NCBI GenBank assembly: GCA_014871385.1
Contig: CM026426.1
Coordinates: 97,428,861-97,492,860, forward strand
DNA length: 64,000 nt
Direction: 5' to 3'
Source of the DNA: Ceratodon purpureus
Lineage: Eukaryota; Streptophyta; Bryopsida; Pseudoditrichales; Ditrichaceae
Shown: in pieces, positions 32,519-43,409 of the stretch
How the letters are laid out: each line of letters opens with the position of its first letter
Numbering within the stretch: position 1 is the stretch's first letter
Notes under the pieces: model-generated
What the model was told of the DNA's origin: nothing
Database searches by the model: none
What the model saw: only the letters and a program-made list of their open reading frames with translations
Made by a program: the position numbers and the translations under genes

Positions 32519-33302
32519 GCAAGCCGTTACGTGGATACAATGGTCCCTACATACCTCACGGCGTAGGTTGTATTTGACATTACCTACTTCACGGAGTAGG
32601 TTATGTTGTGATAGGCTTGAGGCAAACTTAAATTCTAATAGTAGTAATAGACATCATGTTTTAAGACTTGATGTTTTTTTACCTGAACGGAATTACACAT
32701 TAATGCATAATTTGTCATTAGCAGGAAGCTGAATCTGTATTATACGCTTTACTATTTGAATCAAAATGTGAATCTTCACAATAAGAAATACCATCAACTT
32801 TTTTAATGAAGACTCATATAAATCAATAACATAATTATATAACCATAACATCGTAAAGGCATTTTATCCATAAACATTCTAAGATTAATTTATTACCCAA
32901 TCCCTATCTTCCGAGGCCAAACCGCGTTCCTCAAGCCTCAATTGCTACCGCAAGCCCACTGGCCAGCCATCATCTATGGTATGACCTATCCCTAGACACC
33001 CCCACCCCCCCCCAAAGCGGACACTATCAGATTCTTGCTCCACTGGAGATTTGATTACCCTATAATTACCTATAATGTACCCCGTACGTACATGCAGCAG
33101 GGTGTCCGATTATAGGTTAACCTATATTGGTCACTTCTAAAATTTGTAGTTATTATTATAAGTGCTTATAAATATCCTAAAAATGGAGAAACTTTGTCTT
33201 TTCTTATTGGCAATCATTGAAAAATAGCAAGGCACTCATTCCACCACTCCAAATATAATGAATTCCTTAAGTGTACGATGCTACCTTAATGCCTCATCAT
33301 TC
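32519..33302. other. AT-rich, no gene seen
   Basis: Contains a small hairpin-like duplication of CCTAC.TCACGG.GTAGGTT (about 32552-32602) and a C-rich run near 32998. No gene is supported. Confidence 0.4.
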
Positions 33303-33368
33303 ATGCCACTTGACTTTCATGACGCCACATGCCCCATGCCACTTGACTTTCATGACGCCTCATGCCCC
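33303..33368 (+). repeat. 33-bp tandem duplication
   Basis: Two near-identical 33-bp units starting ATGCCACTTGACTTTCATGA, followed by a partial third. Confidence 0.85.
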
Positions 33369-33666
33369 ATGCCACCCAAGCTCCATCCCCATGCCACCCA
33401 ACCATGGCACATCCCGCCCATTATCTGCGTCCAAGATCTGGTGACTGTTCACTGAATGCATAAAGTTCGCGGCCCCCACCCCACGCAATGGACGGTGAAT
33501 ATGAACAAAGGGAGATCAACGGCCTCGACCTTCCTAGCCCTGACCTTCCTAGCCGAGGTGGGAGACAGACTGCTCTTGAGTTCTTTTAGGTTTTTGAACT
33601 TTTCTGTTTTTTTGGTCGGTAAGGGGCGTCTTCTTAGTGTCGGGTCATGATGGTGGAGGATGAGGT

Positions 33667-33710
33667 TATAAGGGATCTTTGATCGTAACCTATAAGGGAT
33701 CCTTGATCGT
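33667..33710 (+). promoter_or_regulatory. Duplicated TATA-containing element upstream of the TPR-SET gene
   Basis: TATAAGGGATCTTTGATCGT and TATAAGGGATCCTTGATCGT are repeated 24 bp apart. The second lies 118 bp before the ATG at 33809. This looks like a duplicated core promoter. Confidence 0.5.
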
Positions 33711-33808
33711 GTAGGTTAATTGGGTGTCGCCACTTAGGTTGTCTAGATTGGTGTTCTGGATGAGGGTGAGGAGAAAGAGATTGTTTTGGTTTGTGGGAGG
33801 GAGGCAAG

Positions 33809-36136
33809 ATGCACAAGAGTGGAGTGCCGACGGTGGGGACGGAGCTGGGGAGGGAGATCCTTATGCAGCTCGGGACGTTGCAGCTCTATGGGATGGACCC
33901 GCAGCTGACGCCCATGGAGAGGGGTTTAGTGAAGTATTCCCTGTTGATGGACAAGTCGGGGTTGATGGACGCGCACATGAGGTTTATGAAGCAGTTTGGG
34001 GAGTTGGAGCGGGACTGGCAGCTGACGAAAGACGCAGCGGCAGTGTCGAAGGGCAGTGGTGTGGAGGCTCGCCCGCCAGTGCGAAAAAAGGCAGTGGAAG
34101 GGATGCGTGCAATTCGGCTGGTGGAGCTTAAGGTAGGCAAGCGCAACCATGGGCGTGTGCTCTATGCTACCATATGCGCAGATACCTTCTTTTTGAGTTT
34201 GATTCAGACGTTGGTGGAGGATGACGAAGGGCATGCTGCGAGGGTGATGATTGATGATGCCACTCTGGATGGGTCGGCGTCGTGGGCTAAGGCGCAACGG
34301 CGGTATCCTAAAGGTGCGAAGGTGGCGATTAAGGCTCCGTTTTTGTCAGACTTGCCGGATGAATCTATTGCTCTTTATGTAAATAGCGAGGAGGATCTTG
34401 TAGTTTTGTCAGATAGCTCTCCGTATGTAGCCGAGGTGGATCCTTGGGAAGGTGTTGATGTAGCTTCACTGCGGGCTGAAGGGAATCGGTTGTTTTCTAA
34501 GGGAGATTGGCCGGGGGCTATAGAATTTTACACGAAGTGCATTCAAAAAGCTACGAGTTCAAATCAGCGAAAGATACCAGGTTCTAAGAATAAGAAGAGA
34601 GGGCATAGTGAGTCGAATGGGTTGACGAGCAATGGGAAGGTGTCGACGGAGACAGTAATGTTAGCGTACTCGAATCGGGCAGCCGCCTGGATGAAGTTGT
34701 CCCACTATGAGAGGGCTCTAGCGGATGCTGGTGAAGCCCTGCACCTGGATCCACAACATCTGAAAAGCATATATCGCAAAGGGTGTGCGCTCCATCAGAT
34801 GCAGCAGTTTGAGCAGGCCCGGGACTGCTTCGCTATGGCCTTGGAACATGCTCCTGAGAAAGAAATCAAATTGGCACATGAAAGAAGTAGTGTATGCGAT
34901 CAACAGAGTCGCTTAGGTGTGTATGACATTCACAAATACCTGCTGGATGATTATGATGGGTCGACGCCACCAGAGTATAGTGATTATGTTGGACCTGTGG
35001 AGATTAAATTGATGGAAGGTAAGGGAAAGCGCGGGCTGTTCGTGACTCGCGATGTGGAAGTGGGTGAGTTGCTACTTGTGAGTAATGCGCTTGCAGTGGT
35101 GCACGCTGAAGGTAGAAGAATGTTTACGTCATCGGGTCGATCAAACGCGACTTTAAGAGACGAGTTGGTCTTCAAACTTTCGAATCTTGTCCTTAAATCA
35201 TCGAAGTGGCTGCAGCAAATGTGTAATCTCGCCGATTGTGATTGTCATGGGAATGGGAAGGTGCCATCATTGGAGTTATTCAGGCCTAATAGCAAATGGA
35301 ATTCGAGTAAGGATGATGTGCCCCTGGCTCGCATTAAAGGAGTGGTGTTGCAAAATGCTCTGGGTGAGTCAGGGTCGTGTGCTAGAGCTCTAGTTGCCGG
35401 TCAGCAGCCGCCGATGAGGCAGTTTCTAGGGCTCTGGCCTCTCCCGTCGTTCATCAATCATTCCTGCGCATCTAATTCCTTCAGGCTGCATGTGGGTGAC
35501 ACCTTATTTCTGCATGCTTCACGGCCTATCGAAGCTGGGGAGGAAGTGACTCTCGCATATGTCAACACACTTCTTCCAAGACAGATGCGCCATGATCTGC
35601 TGGACAAAGACAGTTGGGAATTTAAGTGTAATTGTTCGAGGTGCGAGTTGGAAACTAATTTGTGCGCGCCGTTGAAGCAGGTAAGCAGGCGTTTCCAATC
35701 TTTGTGGGGCTACAAGGAGTCTGTTACACCGGGGCAAGCAGAGTCCTTCAAAATGGCTAAACTCGCCCTTAATCTGGAACATATCCTCAAAAATGTTGGT
35801 CTGTATTTATATGAAATACAGCTGATACGAGCTTCATTCTTCATCATGTACTGGATTGGCTATCTCAATCTCGACAGACTTGGTGACTTAGCCAAAAGAC
35901 TACCACTACCCGAAAATCTCATCGATGCAATGACAACTGCTACTCCTGGTGATCCTATGTCGTTGTTCTTTGCCGGTTTCTGGCTTAAGAAATTCCAAGA
36001 ACAGGGAGCTAATGGCGCTGTTATTGACGATGCACAGAAGCGAGCCATGCACATATGTAGATGTATTTATGGCAAACAGAAGTCTGAAGTTCTGAAACGC
36101 CTAGTCAAAGCCCATGACGTGACCATCAACGTCTAG
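33809..36136 (+). CDS. TPR and SET domain protein (SMYD-like lysine methyltransferase)
   Basis: Single exon, 775 aa, from ATG 33809 (the frame is open six codons further but without ATG) to TAG 36136. The N-terminal 200 residues are helical, unassigned. Three TPR units follow at about residues 220-350 (AEGNRLFSKGDWPGAIEFY; AYSNRAAAWMKL; then an SIYRKGCALHQM unit). The split SET domain starts at about residue 396 (GKGKRGLFVTRDVEVGELLL). It has the cofactor/active-site signature FINHSCASNS (about 548-557) and GEEVTLAYVN (about 577-586). A Cys-rich post-SET follows (FKCNCSRCELE, about 604-614). The C-terminal 150 residues are helical. In this family TPR plus SET proteins methylate lysines of histone or other targets, in nucleus or cytosol; the substrate here is unknown. 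All key motifs are present and there are no stops, unlike most neighbours. Best host-gene candidate in the window. Confidence 0.9.
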   Translation: MHKSGVPTVGTELGREILMQLGTLQLYGMDPQLTPMERGLVKYSLLMDKSGLMDAHMRFMKQFGELERDWQLTKDAAAVSKGSGVEARPPVRKKAVEGMRAIRLVELKVGKRNHGRVLYATICADTFFLSLIQTLVEDDEGHAARVMIDDATLDGSASWAKAQRRYPKGAKVAIKAPFLSDLPDESIALYVNSEEDLVVLSDSSPYVAEVDPWEGVDVASLRAEGNRLFSKGDWPGAIEFYTKCIQKATSSNQRKIPGSKNKKRGHSESNGLTSNGKVSTETVMLAYSNRAAAWMKLSHYERALADAGEALHLDPQHLKSIYRKGCALHQMQQFEQARDCFAMALEHAPEKEIKLAHERSSVCDQQSRLGVYDIHKYLLDDYDGSTPPEYSDYVGPVEIKLMEGKGKRGLFVTRDVEVGELLLVSNALAVVHAEGRRMFTSSGRSNATLRDELVFKLSNLVLKSSKWLQQMCNLADCDCHGNGKVPSLELFRPNSKWNSSKDDVPLARIKGVVLQNALGESGSCARALVAGQQPPMRQFLGLWPLPSFINHSCASNSFRLHVGDTLFLHASRPIEAGEEVTLAYVNTLLPRQMRHDLLDKDSWEFKCNCSRCELETNLCAPLKQVSRRFQSLWGYKESVTPGQAESFKMAKLALNLEHILKNVGLYLYEIQLIRASFFIMYWIGYLNLDRLGDLAKRLPLPENLIDAMTTATPGDPMSLFFAGFWLKKFQEQGANGAVIDDAQKRAMHICRCIYGKQKSEVLKRLVKAHDVTINV

Positions 36137-37266
36137 AACAACTGCACGGTTACTCAGTGTCTCCGAGACATCGTGGACTGCCAGCTGAGGGGGTATGTAT
36201 GTACCTAGTGGTTCCATTCATGCTAAGAGAAACGTCTCATCAATCTTTCAGATGAGGTGGACGTTTCGTGTTTAAATTCGGTATGTCACTTCCATCTGTG
36301 AATCTCGAGATCTTTCTGCTATAATTTCTGTGACGTTAATGAACACTTTGTTTTTATCGAATCAATTGTATTTGTGTAGTTTTTTCTTTATTTAATGGAA
36401 CTTTCGTAGTCACATCATTCTAGTATGAGTGTAGAGCTCATGTTGATCGAGAATCTTGTTCGCTATTTTACCTGTTTCCACTGAGATTCAGGTGTATACA
36501 TTGGGGTTGTAACTCTTTTGGACTTCTTGTAGTTAGCTCTTGTATGATGTAGTCGATGAAAGGATTTGTCGTTGGTCTCCGGCAGTTTGGATGGAGTTTG
36601 ATTAGTTGTGACTGTTATGCGATTGTTTCTGCTGCATTTACTGAACCCGGTTTAGTGAGTGTAGTGTGAATTATGATTAAAGTTCAGTTTGCAACAGCTG
36701 CTCTTGCTTTTGGCTGTCCACGGTTAGGAGATACAGAACCCGTGAACGTTACTGCTAATGTGTCAAATGCTAATAACATGCCCTACTGATCGGAGCTTAC
36801 ACTTGCAGATTTTTCTTGAAAGTCGGTTGCACCAGTTTGTAGCTAGTACGGATATCATAAATTGTGTTCCTTAAGATATAGAACCTGTGCTTCCTGAACT
36901 TATACTAATGCGAAATCGAAAAGCAGTTATAGTAAGATAGAGGACCCTGGAACCGCTTGGGTCCTGAAACCGCCTACTAGGCTTCTGGACTAGGCTGCAC
37001 TAGGCTGCACCAACTCATTCAACATGTTTCCCAAAAGTGTGCAAAAGAGCTCTATTCCGTCCAACTTGAGTGCTTCTGATTGGTGCAGTTTCAGAATCCA
37101 AGTGTTCATATTAACCATGACTTTATGAGTGGTTTGGGGCACCCCTAGAACTGAACACTCTAAATTTCATAAAAAATTATGAACTTACTCAAAAAATGTT
37201 TTTTTTTTTGGGGATGGCTTTGCACTCGCTTTGTAGTTCATCCAAAAATCACAATCTTTTTCCCCC
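36137..37266. other. 3' region of the TPR-SET gene and spacer
   Basis: T-rich, 3'-UTR-like DNA with plausible plant poly(A) context near 36360-36420. No second gene is seen before the retrotransposon. An exact short duplication, TAGGCTGCAC twice, lies near 36991. Confidence 0.4.
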
Positions 37267-37271
37267 ATTGG
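37267..37271 (+). repeat. Target-site duplication, left
   Basis: ATTGG immediately before the 5' LTR, identical to 42838-42842. Confidence 0.95.
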
Positions 37272-37609
37272 TGTTACGACCACCACAGGTTGCAACAGTT
37301 GGAAATCTGAACAGAAGACGGTTATCAAGGAAGCACCGGTTGTGACGGTTAGGAACGGTTAGGAATGATCTCTCAGGTTGCCTATGAATACCATTGCGAG
37401 GGAGTATTGTTTACGCAACCTCTTGTAATTTACATGAAACACGAAGGTCCTGATTTTTGTCTATTTGTGTGTTGTGCATATAATATTATTGTGTAAGAGT
37501 GTGTCTGTATCTGATCATAACATATCAGTTCACCGAGAAAGAGAGGAAGGATCAGGGAGTGTCGACAAGTCTATGGCTCGGTAACAGCTTCGTGAGCCAT
37601 TCCGCAACA
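37272..37609 (+). repeat. 5' LTR of the chromovirus
   Basis: Starts TGTTACGACC and ends CCGCAACA. The 3' copy ends CCGTAACA, giving a TGTTAC/GTAACA terminal inverted repeat. Differences from the 3' LTR lie near 37407, 37558, 37585 and 37605; three of the four are transitions. Confidence 0.95.
37383..37421 (+). promoter_or_regulatory. LTR promoter and predicted transcript start
   Basis: TATGAATA at 37383-37390 lies 25 bp upstream of TGTTTACGCAACCT (37408-37421). The latter is the stretch complementary to the primer-binding site, as expected if it is the 5' end of the RNA. Confidence 0.55.
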
Positions 37610-37611
37610 TT

Positions 37612-37625
37612 AGGTTGCATAAACA
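37612..37625 (+). other. Primer-binding site, self-priming type
   Basis: AGGTTGCATAAACA begins 2 bp after the LTR. Its reverse complement matches LTR positions 37408-37421 at 13 of 14 bases. The usual initiator-Met tRNA site (TGGTATCAGAGC type) is absent here. This layout is that of Tf1/sushi elements, whose RNA primes its own reverse transcription. Confidence 0.65.
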
Positions 37626-37713
37626 CAATTTTGTCCACACTCGGGAAAGAGGATCAGTGAGCATCGATTTTAAGAAAGTTTTGTAGTGCGTCTGTAATCT
37701 CCACTTCTGTGTG

Positions 37714-38799
37714 ATGGACCGTGAGGAGTCAGAAATGGAAAGGGGTCCACAAGTGCCTGAGACCATCGGGGCAGAATGGGCAGAGTTTATTCAGCGACAG
37801 ATTGAGACAGTATTTCAGTCTGCGATTCCACATATGGTGCATCAGATTTCGGAGCGGGCTATGGTAACGCCGTCACAAACATCGCCTGCCAGGACAATTC
37901 GAAATAGTGAACGTGATCAGCAAAGGTCGGGATGTAATGAAATGGAGCAAGAGTCGAAGGTTGCTCCACCTGAAAAATTCCTCGGGAAGAGAGGAGGGGA
38001 GGTTTATCGATGGTTTGCTCAAATTCGATTTGTCCTGAGGGGTAAACCTCATACGTACAAGCGTGATGAAGACAAAGTTGCATATGTTTTTTCATATATG
38101 GGTGGAGCTGCTCAAAGTTGGGCGATGCCACTCTTGCAGGCTCTCGACGAAGGACGACAGCATGCATTGTTGACAGATTATTCTGCTTTTCAAAAGGTTG
38201 TGATTGCAGTTTATGGTGACTTGGATAGAAAAGGGAACGCGGAAGATCGCCTAGGTAAAATCAAACAAACAAGTTCAGTGGCTGCTTATGTTTCCAGTTT
38301 CAATGAGCACGTTGCTCAGGTAGATTGGAATGAGTCGAGTCTGGTAGCACGATTCCGCAGTGGGCTCAAGGATGAAATTCTGAACTCTATTGCAGAAACT
38401 CAACCACGAGGTTTACAAGAATGGATTGCAATGGCTTCACGAATTGATGAAAGGCTGTGGGCACGACGACAGACTCGACGGCCGTCAGTTTCGTTTTCCA
38501 GTCCAACCCAGGTTCATTTTTGAACCCAAAAAACTCAATTTTTTGTACCAAGAGACAATGCTGGTAGGTTCCAGGCTCCAACAAAAGAGTGGGGGCCAGT
38601 TCCAATGGATTTGGATACAATAGCTCTTGCCAAAACTACGACTGAACGACTAGATTACCAACGGCAAGGGCGGTGTTGGGGATGTGGCTTGGTTGGTCAC
38701 ATACGATCGAAATGTCCAACGAATCCATCTAAACCTCTATCTATAGCAACATCTGAAGTGGTTGATGTGGGATCGGGAAAAGGCTCATCCCGGGACTGA
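37714..38799 (+). pseudogene. Chromovirus Gag, interrupted
   Basis: ATG 37714. Capsid-like region about residues 85-250 (EKFLGKRGGEVYRWFAQIRF; SYMGGAAQSWAMPLL), then a CCHC zinc knuckle (CWGCGLVGHIRSKC, about 38675-38716). One in-frame TGA at 38521-38523 interrupts an otherwise continuous frame of 361 codons. Gag forms the particle and packages the RNA. The next frame change leads into protease. Confidence 0.85.
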
Positions 38800-41700
38800 G
38801 AGGAAAGGCTCAGTACCCGGGCGATGTGGGATTTCAAACGTCTATTGTAGCAGACGAGCTGCATGACAACCAGTTAACGAGAAATTCATAAGACACCTCA
38901 GTGCAAGAGGAAATAAGTCCGCTATACTTAAGGGTTACGGTGGACACGGGAGCTCATGTAACTTTAAATGGACAAATTTATTCAGTAGTAGCTGAACTTT
39001 TGGTGGATTCCGGGGCCACTGGAGTTTTTATGCACCCTGATTTTGCTAAAAAATGCCGAGCTACAATATAGTTAAAGAAAATTCCTCGAGAAGTGCGGGT
39101 CATCGATGGAAGAATAATAAGTTCAGGTTTAATTACGCATGAAGCTATTATTGAATTGATAGTAGAAGATCACAACGAAATATTGATGGCAAATCTCACA
39201 AATACGGGGAGGTATCCTTGCATCTTGGGCACTCCCTGGCTTGTTCGCCATGACCCAATAATACGTTGGTCGAAAAGGCAGGTAATCTTTAATTCAAAAT
39301 ATTGCCAGATTAATTGCAGGCAATCGACACTGGCTCAAGCAACAATCAGTCCCCAAGTGGCTCAGCAGATTCCCCAAGTAGCTCGCGCTACTTACCAGAT
39401 TAAAAAACTAGCATTGACTCAGCTTACAGCCATGAAGCATGCTTTGGTTTTAGCTATAGCTTTTTGACTTTCAGCAATTGATGCAGAGATTTTTACACTA
39501 CAGATTTCAGAATTGAATAGAGGAGATCAGTCCGCAACAACGGACGATTTAACTTCTATACCCACCGAATATCATGACTTGAAGAAAGCTTTCAGCGAGG
39601 AAGCAGCTAATGAATTACCAAGGACCACGGACCATCCGATATGAAAATTGAATTCAAAGAAGGACAGGAACCAAAGAACACGGGACTTCGGCCTATGTCC
39701 CCAGCAGAATTAGAAGAATTACGCGGATACTTGGAAGAAAACTTGGGCAAGGGATGGATCCGTTGCTCTAAGTCTCCAGTTTCCGCCCCCATAGTGTTTG
39801 CCCGTAAGAAAGATGGATCGATTCGGGTATGTATCGACTATTGAAACCTCAATAAAGTCACTGTTCGAAATCGCTATCTTCTGCCACTGATTCCGGAGCT
39901 CATAGATCGATTGGAGGGGGCTAAATTTTTTACAAAATTAGATGTACGGCAAGCTTATCATCGAATACGAATGGCGGAAGGTAATGAATTTAAGACGGCT
40001 TTCAAAACCCGTCATGGTTTATTTGAATATTTAGTTATGCCATTTGGACTCACTAATGCCCAGCTCAATTCCAAGCTCATATGCAAAGTATATTTGCCGA
40101 TCTCTTGGACATTTCAGTTGTCATTTACTTGGATGATATATTAATATTTTCAAAAGATATACAAGAACATCGACAAATAGTACGGGATGTTCTTCAATGA
40201 TTCTATGACCATGGGCTTTCTGTTAAGGCTTCAAAATGTCAATTCCATTGCAAATCAGTAGAATTCTTAGGAATGATAGTCTCGTCAAAAGGATTACAAA
40301 TGTGTGAAGACAAGGTACAAACTATCAAAGACTGGCCAACACCAATAAATGTTAAAGAGGTTCAGTCATTTCTGGGCTTCACCAATTTCTATCGTCGGTT
40401 TATAGAAGATTATTCACTCATTGCAGTTCCGCTCACCTCTTTAACTCATAAGGATCAAAAGTTTTGTTGGACAAGTCAAGCTAATGCTGCATTCCGTGAA
40501 CTGATATCTCGATTTCTTAAAGCACCTGTACTGTTACAACCTGATTTCCAGAAAAACCCTTCATTATGGAGGTTGACGCATCAGACATAGCTACTAGTGG
40601 TATTCTTTCACAACATGGCGATGACGGCCACTTACATCCGTGCGCATTCAAAAGTTCTAAAATGTCCCTCACAAAACAAAATTACCATATTTATGATAAG
40701 GAGTTGTTAAGTATCGTTCATGCATTTCGAGACTGGCGCGTCTATTTGGAAGGGTCCCCACATGAAATACAAGTTATTTTTGACCACAAAAATTTAGAAT
40801 ATTTTTTAACTACTAAGAATCTCAGTAGACGACAAGCAAGATGGTCTGAGATGCTATCTGCATTTCATTTTGTTATTAAACATCGACCAAGATCTCTAAA
40901 CACAAGAGCAGACGTACTCTTAGATGAGTGGATGTCATTGACAACGACACCTATGAATCTAGGCCTTTGCTGAAATTGGTTGCTTTGGAAACCTATGAAC
41001 CTGTCTGGACGGACGAAAACATTTTGGAGAGCATTCGACTACATGCTGAACAAGATCCAATGATGCAACCACTCTTGGCTTATTTCAAAATCGGAGCAAA
41101 CAAGGCTCCAGCCCATGTACGTCATTGTTTTCATTCATATACTTTTAATGATGGAATACTGCGGTTCCATCGAGCTGTTTTTGTGCCCAACAACGAAGAA
41201 CTCCGTCGTCAAATTCTTAGATCACGCCACGATGCTCCAATTGCGGGTCATCAGGGCCGCGCCAAAACACTCGACTTGGTGGCAAGGAGTTTCTATTGGC
41301 CATCATTTTGCCGCTATGTCCATCGATACGTTGATGGCTGTGATACATGTCACCGATCGAAACCATCCCATCATGCGCCTTATGGTTTGCTTCAACCGAT
41401 TCCAGCCGCTTAAGCACCTTGGAAAAGAATCACAACAGATTTTATTGTAAAATTACCAATCAGTAACGGCTGTGATGCAATTCTAGTAGTGGTCGATAAG
41501 AATACTAAACTGGCTCATTTCATTGCAACCACAGAAAATATTGACTCAAGTGGCACAGCAACGTTATATCTTAATCATGTTTGGAAGCACCACGGATTAC
41601 CCACAGAGATTATTTCTGATCGAGGCCGTGTTTTTGTTTCTAAATTTATAAGACGGCTTTATGAACTACTGCGAATCCGGCCGTGTTTTACAACAGCTTT

Positions 41701-42451
41701 TCACCCTCAATCAGATGGGCAAATGGAACGCGTTAACCAAGTTCTGGAGCAATATTTATGTATGTTTACTACATGCCAGCAGGACGATTGGACTGACCTC
41801 TTGCCTATAGCAGGATTTGCTTATAACAATGCTGTTCATTCAGCTACTGGAATGTCACAATTTTATGCAACATATGCCTATCATCCTTCCATATCGTTCA
41901 CAACTCCATCAAATTCTACAGTCTCAGCAGCTGAAGACCGCATCCGGTATTTGAAACAGATTCACCATGAAATAAAGGATATGCTGAAAATTGCTGGAGA
42001 TCAGGCAAAGCAACGATACAACAGTATCACTCATCAACACCAGCTCTTTAAAGTAGGAGACAAGGTTCTTCTTCCTCACGACAACATTTCGACATCAATA
42101 CCATCGAAAAAACTGGCCTCCAAATATCTGGATCCTTATACAATTATAAGTAAGCTTTCCGACGTGGTATACAGGTTGAAATTACCTCCGACACTGAAAA
42201 TCCATGACGTATATCATGTCTTATTATTAGAAAAATACTGTTCAGACACGATTCCAGGTCGTATACAACATCCACCACCACCCATTGTGACTCCGGATGG
42301 TGAAACGGAGTGGGAAGTATACAAAATCCTTGATTCTAAATTGGTTGGACGTTGGAAGAAGCTTCATTACCTCGTCGCATGGACAGGCTATGGGCTAGAG
42401 CAGAACTCCTGGGAGCCTGCGTCACATCTGAAAACGCACCACTTAAAGTAA
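38800..42451 (+). pseudogene. Chromovirus Pol: protease, RT, RNase H, integrase, chromodomain (broken)
   Basis: Protease has the active-site DSGATG (about 39010). Reverse transcriptase blocks include [24 protein letters not shown] (about 39930-40065) and a YLDD box in a shifted frame (about 40130). RNase H has DASD and YDKELLSIVHAF (about 40570-40720). Integrase has a complete HHCC finger (about 41225-41360) and the D, D(SDRG) and E residues of the catalytic triad (about 41425-41740). The C-terminus is a chromodomain (LHYLVAWTGYGLEQNSWEP, about 42362-42420) that in this group targets integration to marked chromatin. Frame changes occur near 39640, 40070, 40560 and 40920, with stops near 39070, 39842, 40198 and 41411. 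The integrase-chromodomain part (41489-42451) remains a 320-codon open frame. Confidence 0.9.
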
Positions 42452-42486
42452 AGGAGTCCATCGACGTTAACCCAATGCTCCGAACT

Positions 42487-42496
42487 AGAAATGGGG
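42487..42496 (+). promoter_or_regulatory. Polypurine tract of the chromovirus
   Basis: AGAAATGGGG ends 3 bp before the 3' LTR. Confidence 0.7.
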
Positions 42497-42499
42497 TAA

Positions 42500-42837
42500 T
42501 GTTACGACCACCACAGGTTGCAACAGTTGGAAATCTGAACAGAAGACGGTTATCAAGGAAGCACCGGTTGTGACGGTTAGGAACGGTTAGGAATGATCTC
42601 TCAGGTTGCCTATGAATACCATTGCGAGGGAGTAATGTTTACGCAACCTCTTGTAATTTACATGAAACACGAAGGTCCTGATTTTTGTCTATTTGTGTGT
42701 TGTGCATATAATATTATTGTGTAAGAGTGTGTCTGTATCTGATCATAACATATCAGTTCACCGAGAAAGAGAGGAAGGATCAGGGAATGTCGACAAGTCT
42801 ATGGCTCGGTAATAGCTTCGTGAGCCATTCCGTAACA
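42500..42837 (+). repeat. 3' LTR of the chromovirus
   Basis: 338 bp, 4 differences from the 5' LTR, with the perfect terminal inverted repeat TGTTAC...GTAACA. Confidence 0.95.
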
Positions 42838-42842
42838 ATTGG
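42838..42842 (+). repeat. Target-site duplication, right
   Basis: ATTGG, identical to 37267-37271. Confidence 0.95.
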
Positions 42843-43169
42843 TCTAACCATTAGGGGAAATCTAGGGTTTGCAAAGGGCCTTTGGGTTTCCCATGTGCCT
42901 CAAAATTTGGCCATGCCCATGCACTTTATCCGCTGGCACCAATGGTGCTTGCAGGTCGCCAAATCGGCGTTTGGGGGGTCCAGCCAGTAGTGGCGCAGAA
43001 AGGCGTGTGCCCCCTCGCGCGTGTATTCCCGTAGGTCGAGAGCGGAGCCTCTAAGCGCACGGAATCCGAGCAGGGAGAAGGATGTCAGCGGTGGTGAACT
43101 TTATGAATTCGTGCAAAACTGACTCAGTTTGGCAACCTACCGGAATCGAGTTGCTGCTCCACCTTTGAG

Positions 43170-43409
43170 ATGCAACGTGCAGAAGGTGTTGATGTCGAAA
43201 TGCTGCCAACGGTCATTTGGAACCTCATGCGTTCCTGTGAGAGAGTTGTCGCGGTTGAGTTGTCAACCAGGATGGAGCAGTGGAGGCCTCCAAAGGCTTC
43301 ATCTAGTTTTTCGATCTGGGTTGTGGGTGGTCACGCATCGTGCAATAGAGATTTAGGGTTTAGCTGTAGTGGTCTCCCAAACGCTGCTAGCAGGCTTGCA
43401 TCCACATAG
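43170..43409 (+). CDS. Hypothetical ORF, 79 aa, possible exon
   Basis: ATG 43170 opens a protein-like frame (GVDVEMLPTVIWNLMRSCER; VVAVELSTRMEQWRPPKASS). It could be an upstream exon of the 277-aa gene at 44051, since both lie on the plus strand within 1 kb. No clear splice pair links them. No family is recognised. Confidence 0.3.
   Translation: MQRAEGVDVEMLPTVIWNLMRSCERVVAVELSTRMEQWRPPKASSSFSIWVVGGHASCNRDLGFSCSGLPNAASRLAST

Larger units (their letters stand above)
37272..42837 (+). mobile_element. Complete Ty3/gypsy chromovirus, coding region mutated
   Basis: A 5,566-bp element with two 338-bp LTRs, the 5-bp target duplication ATTGG, a self-complementary primer-binding site and a polypurine tract. 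Gag has a zinc knuckle. Pol order is protease, reverse transcriptase, RNase H, integrase and chromodomain, the Ty3/gypsy order with the chromovirus hallmark. The two LTRs differ at 4 of 338 positions, so the insertion is fairly recent. Even so, pol carries several frameshifts and stops, so the copy needs helper proteins or is dead. It inserted between the TPR-SET gene and the 43-45 kb locus. Confidence 0.95.

Noticed and set aside
33170-33178. TATAAATA at about 33170 as the promoter of the TPR-SET gene
   Set aside because: It lies about 640 bp from the ATG, and a better-placed duplicated TATA element exists at 33667-33710.
37610-37640. tRNA-primed primer-binding site after the 5' LTR
   Set aside because: No match to the usual initiator-Met tRNA 3' end was seen by eye, while the match to the element's own LTR is strong.
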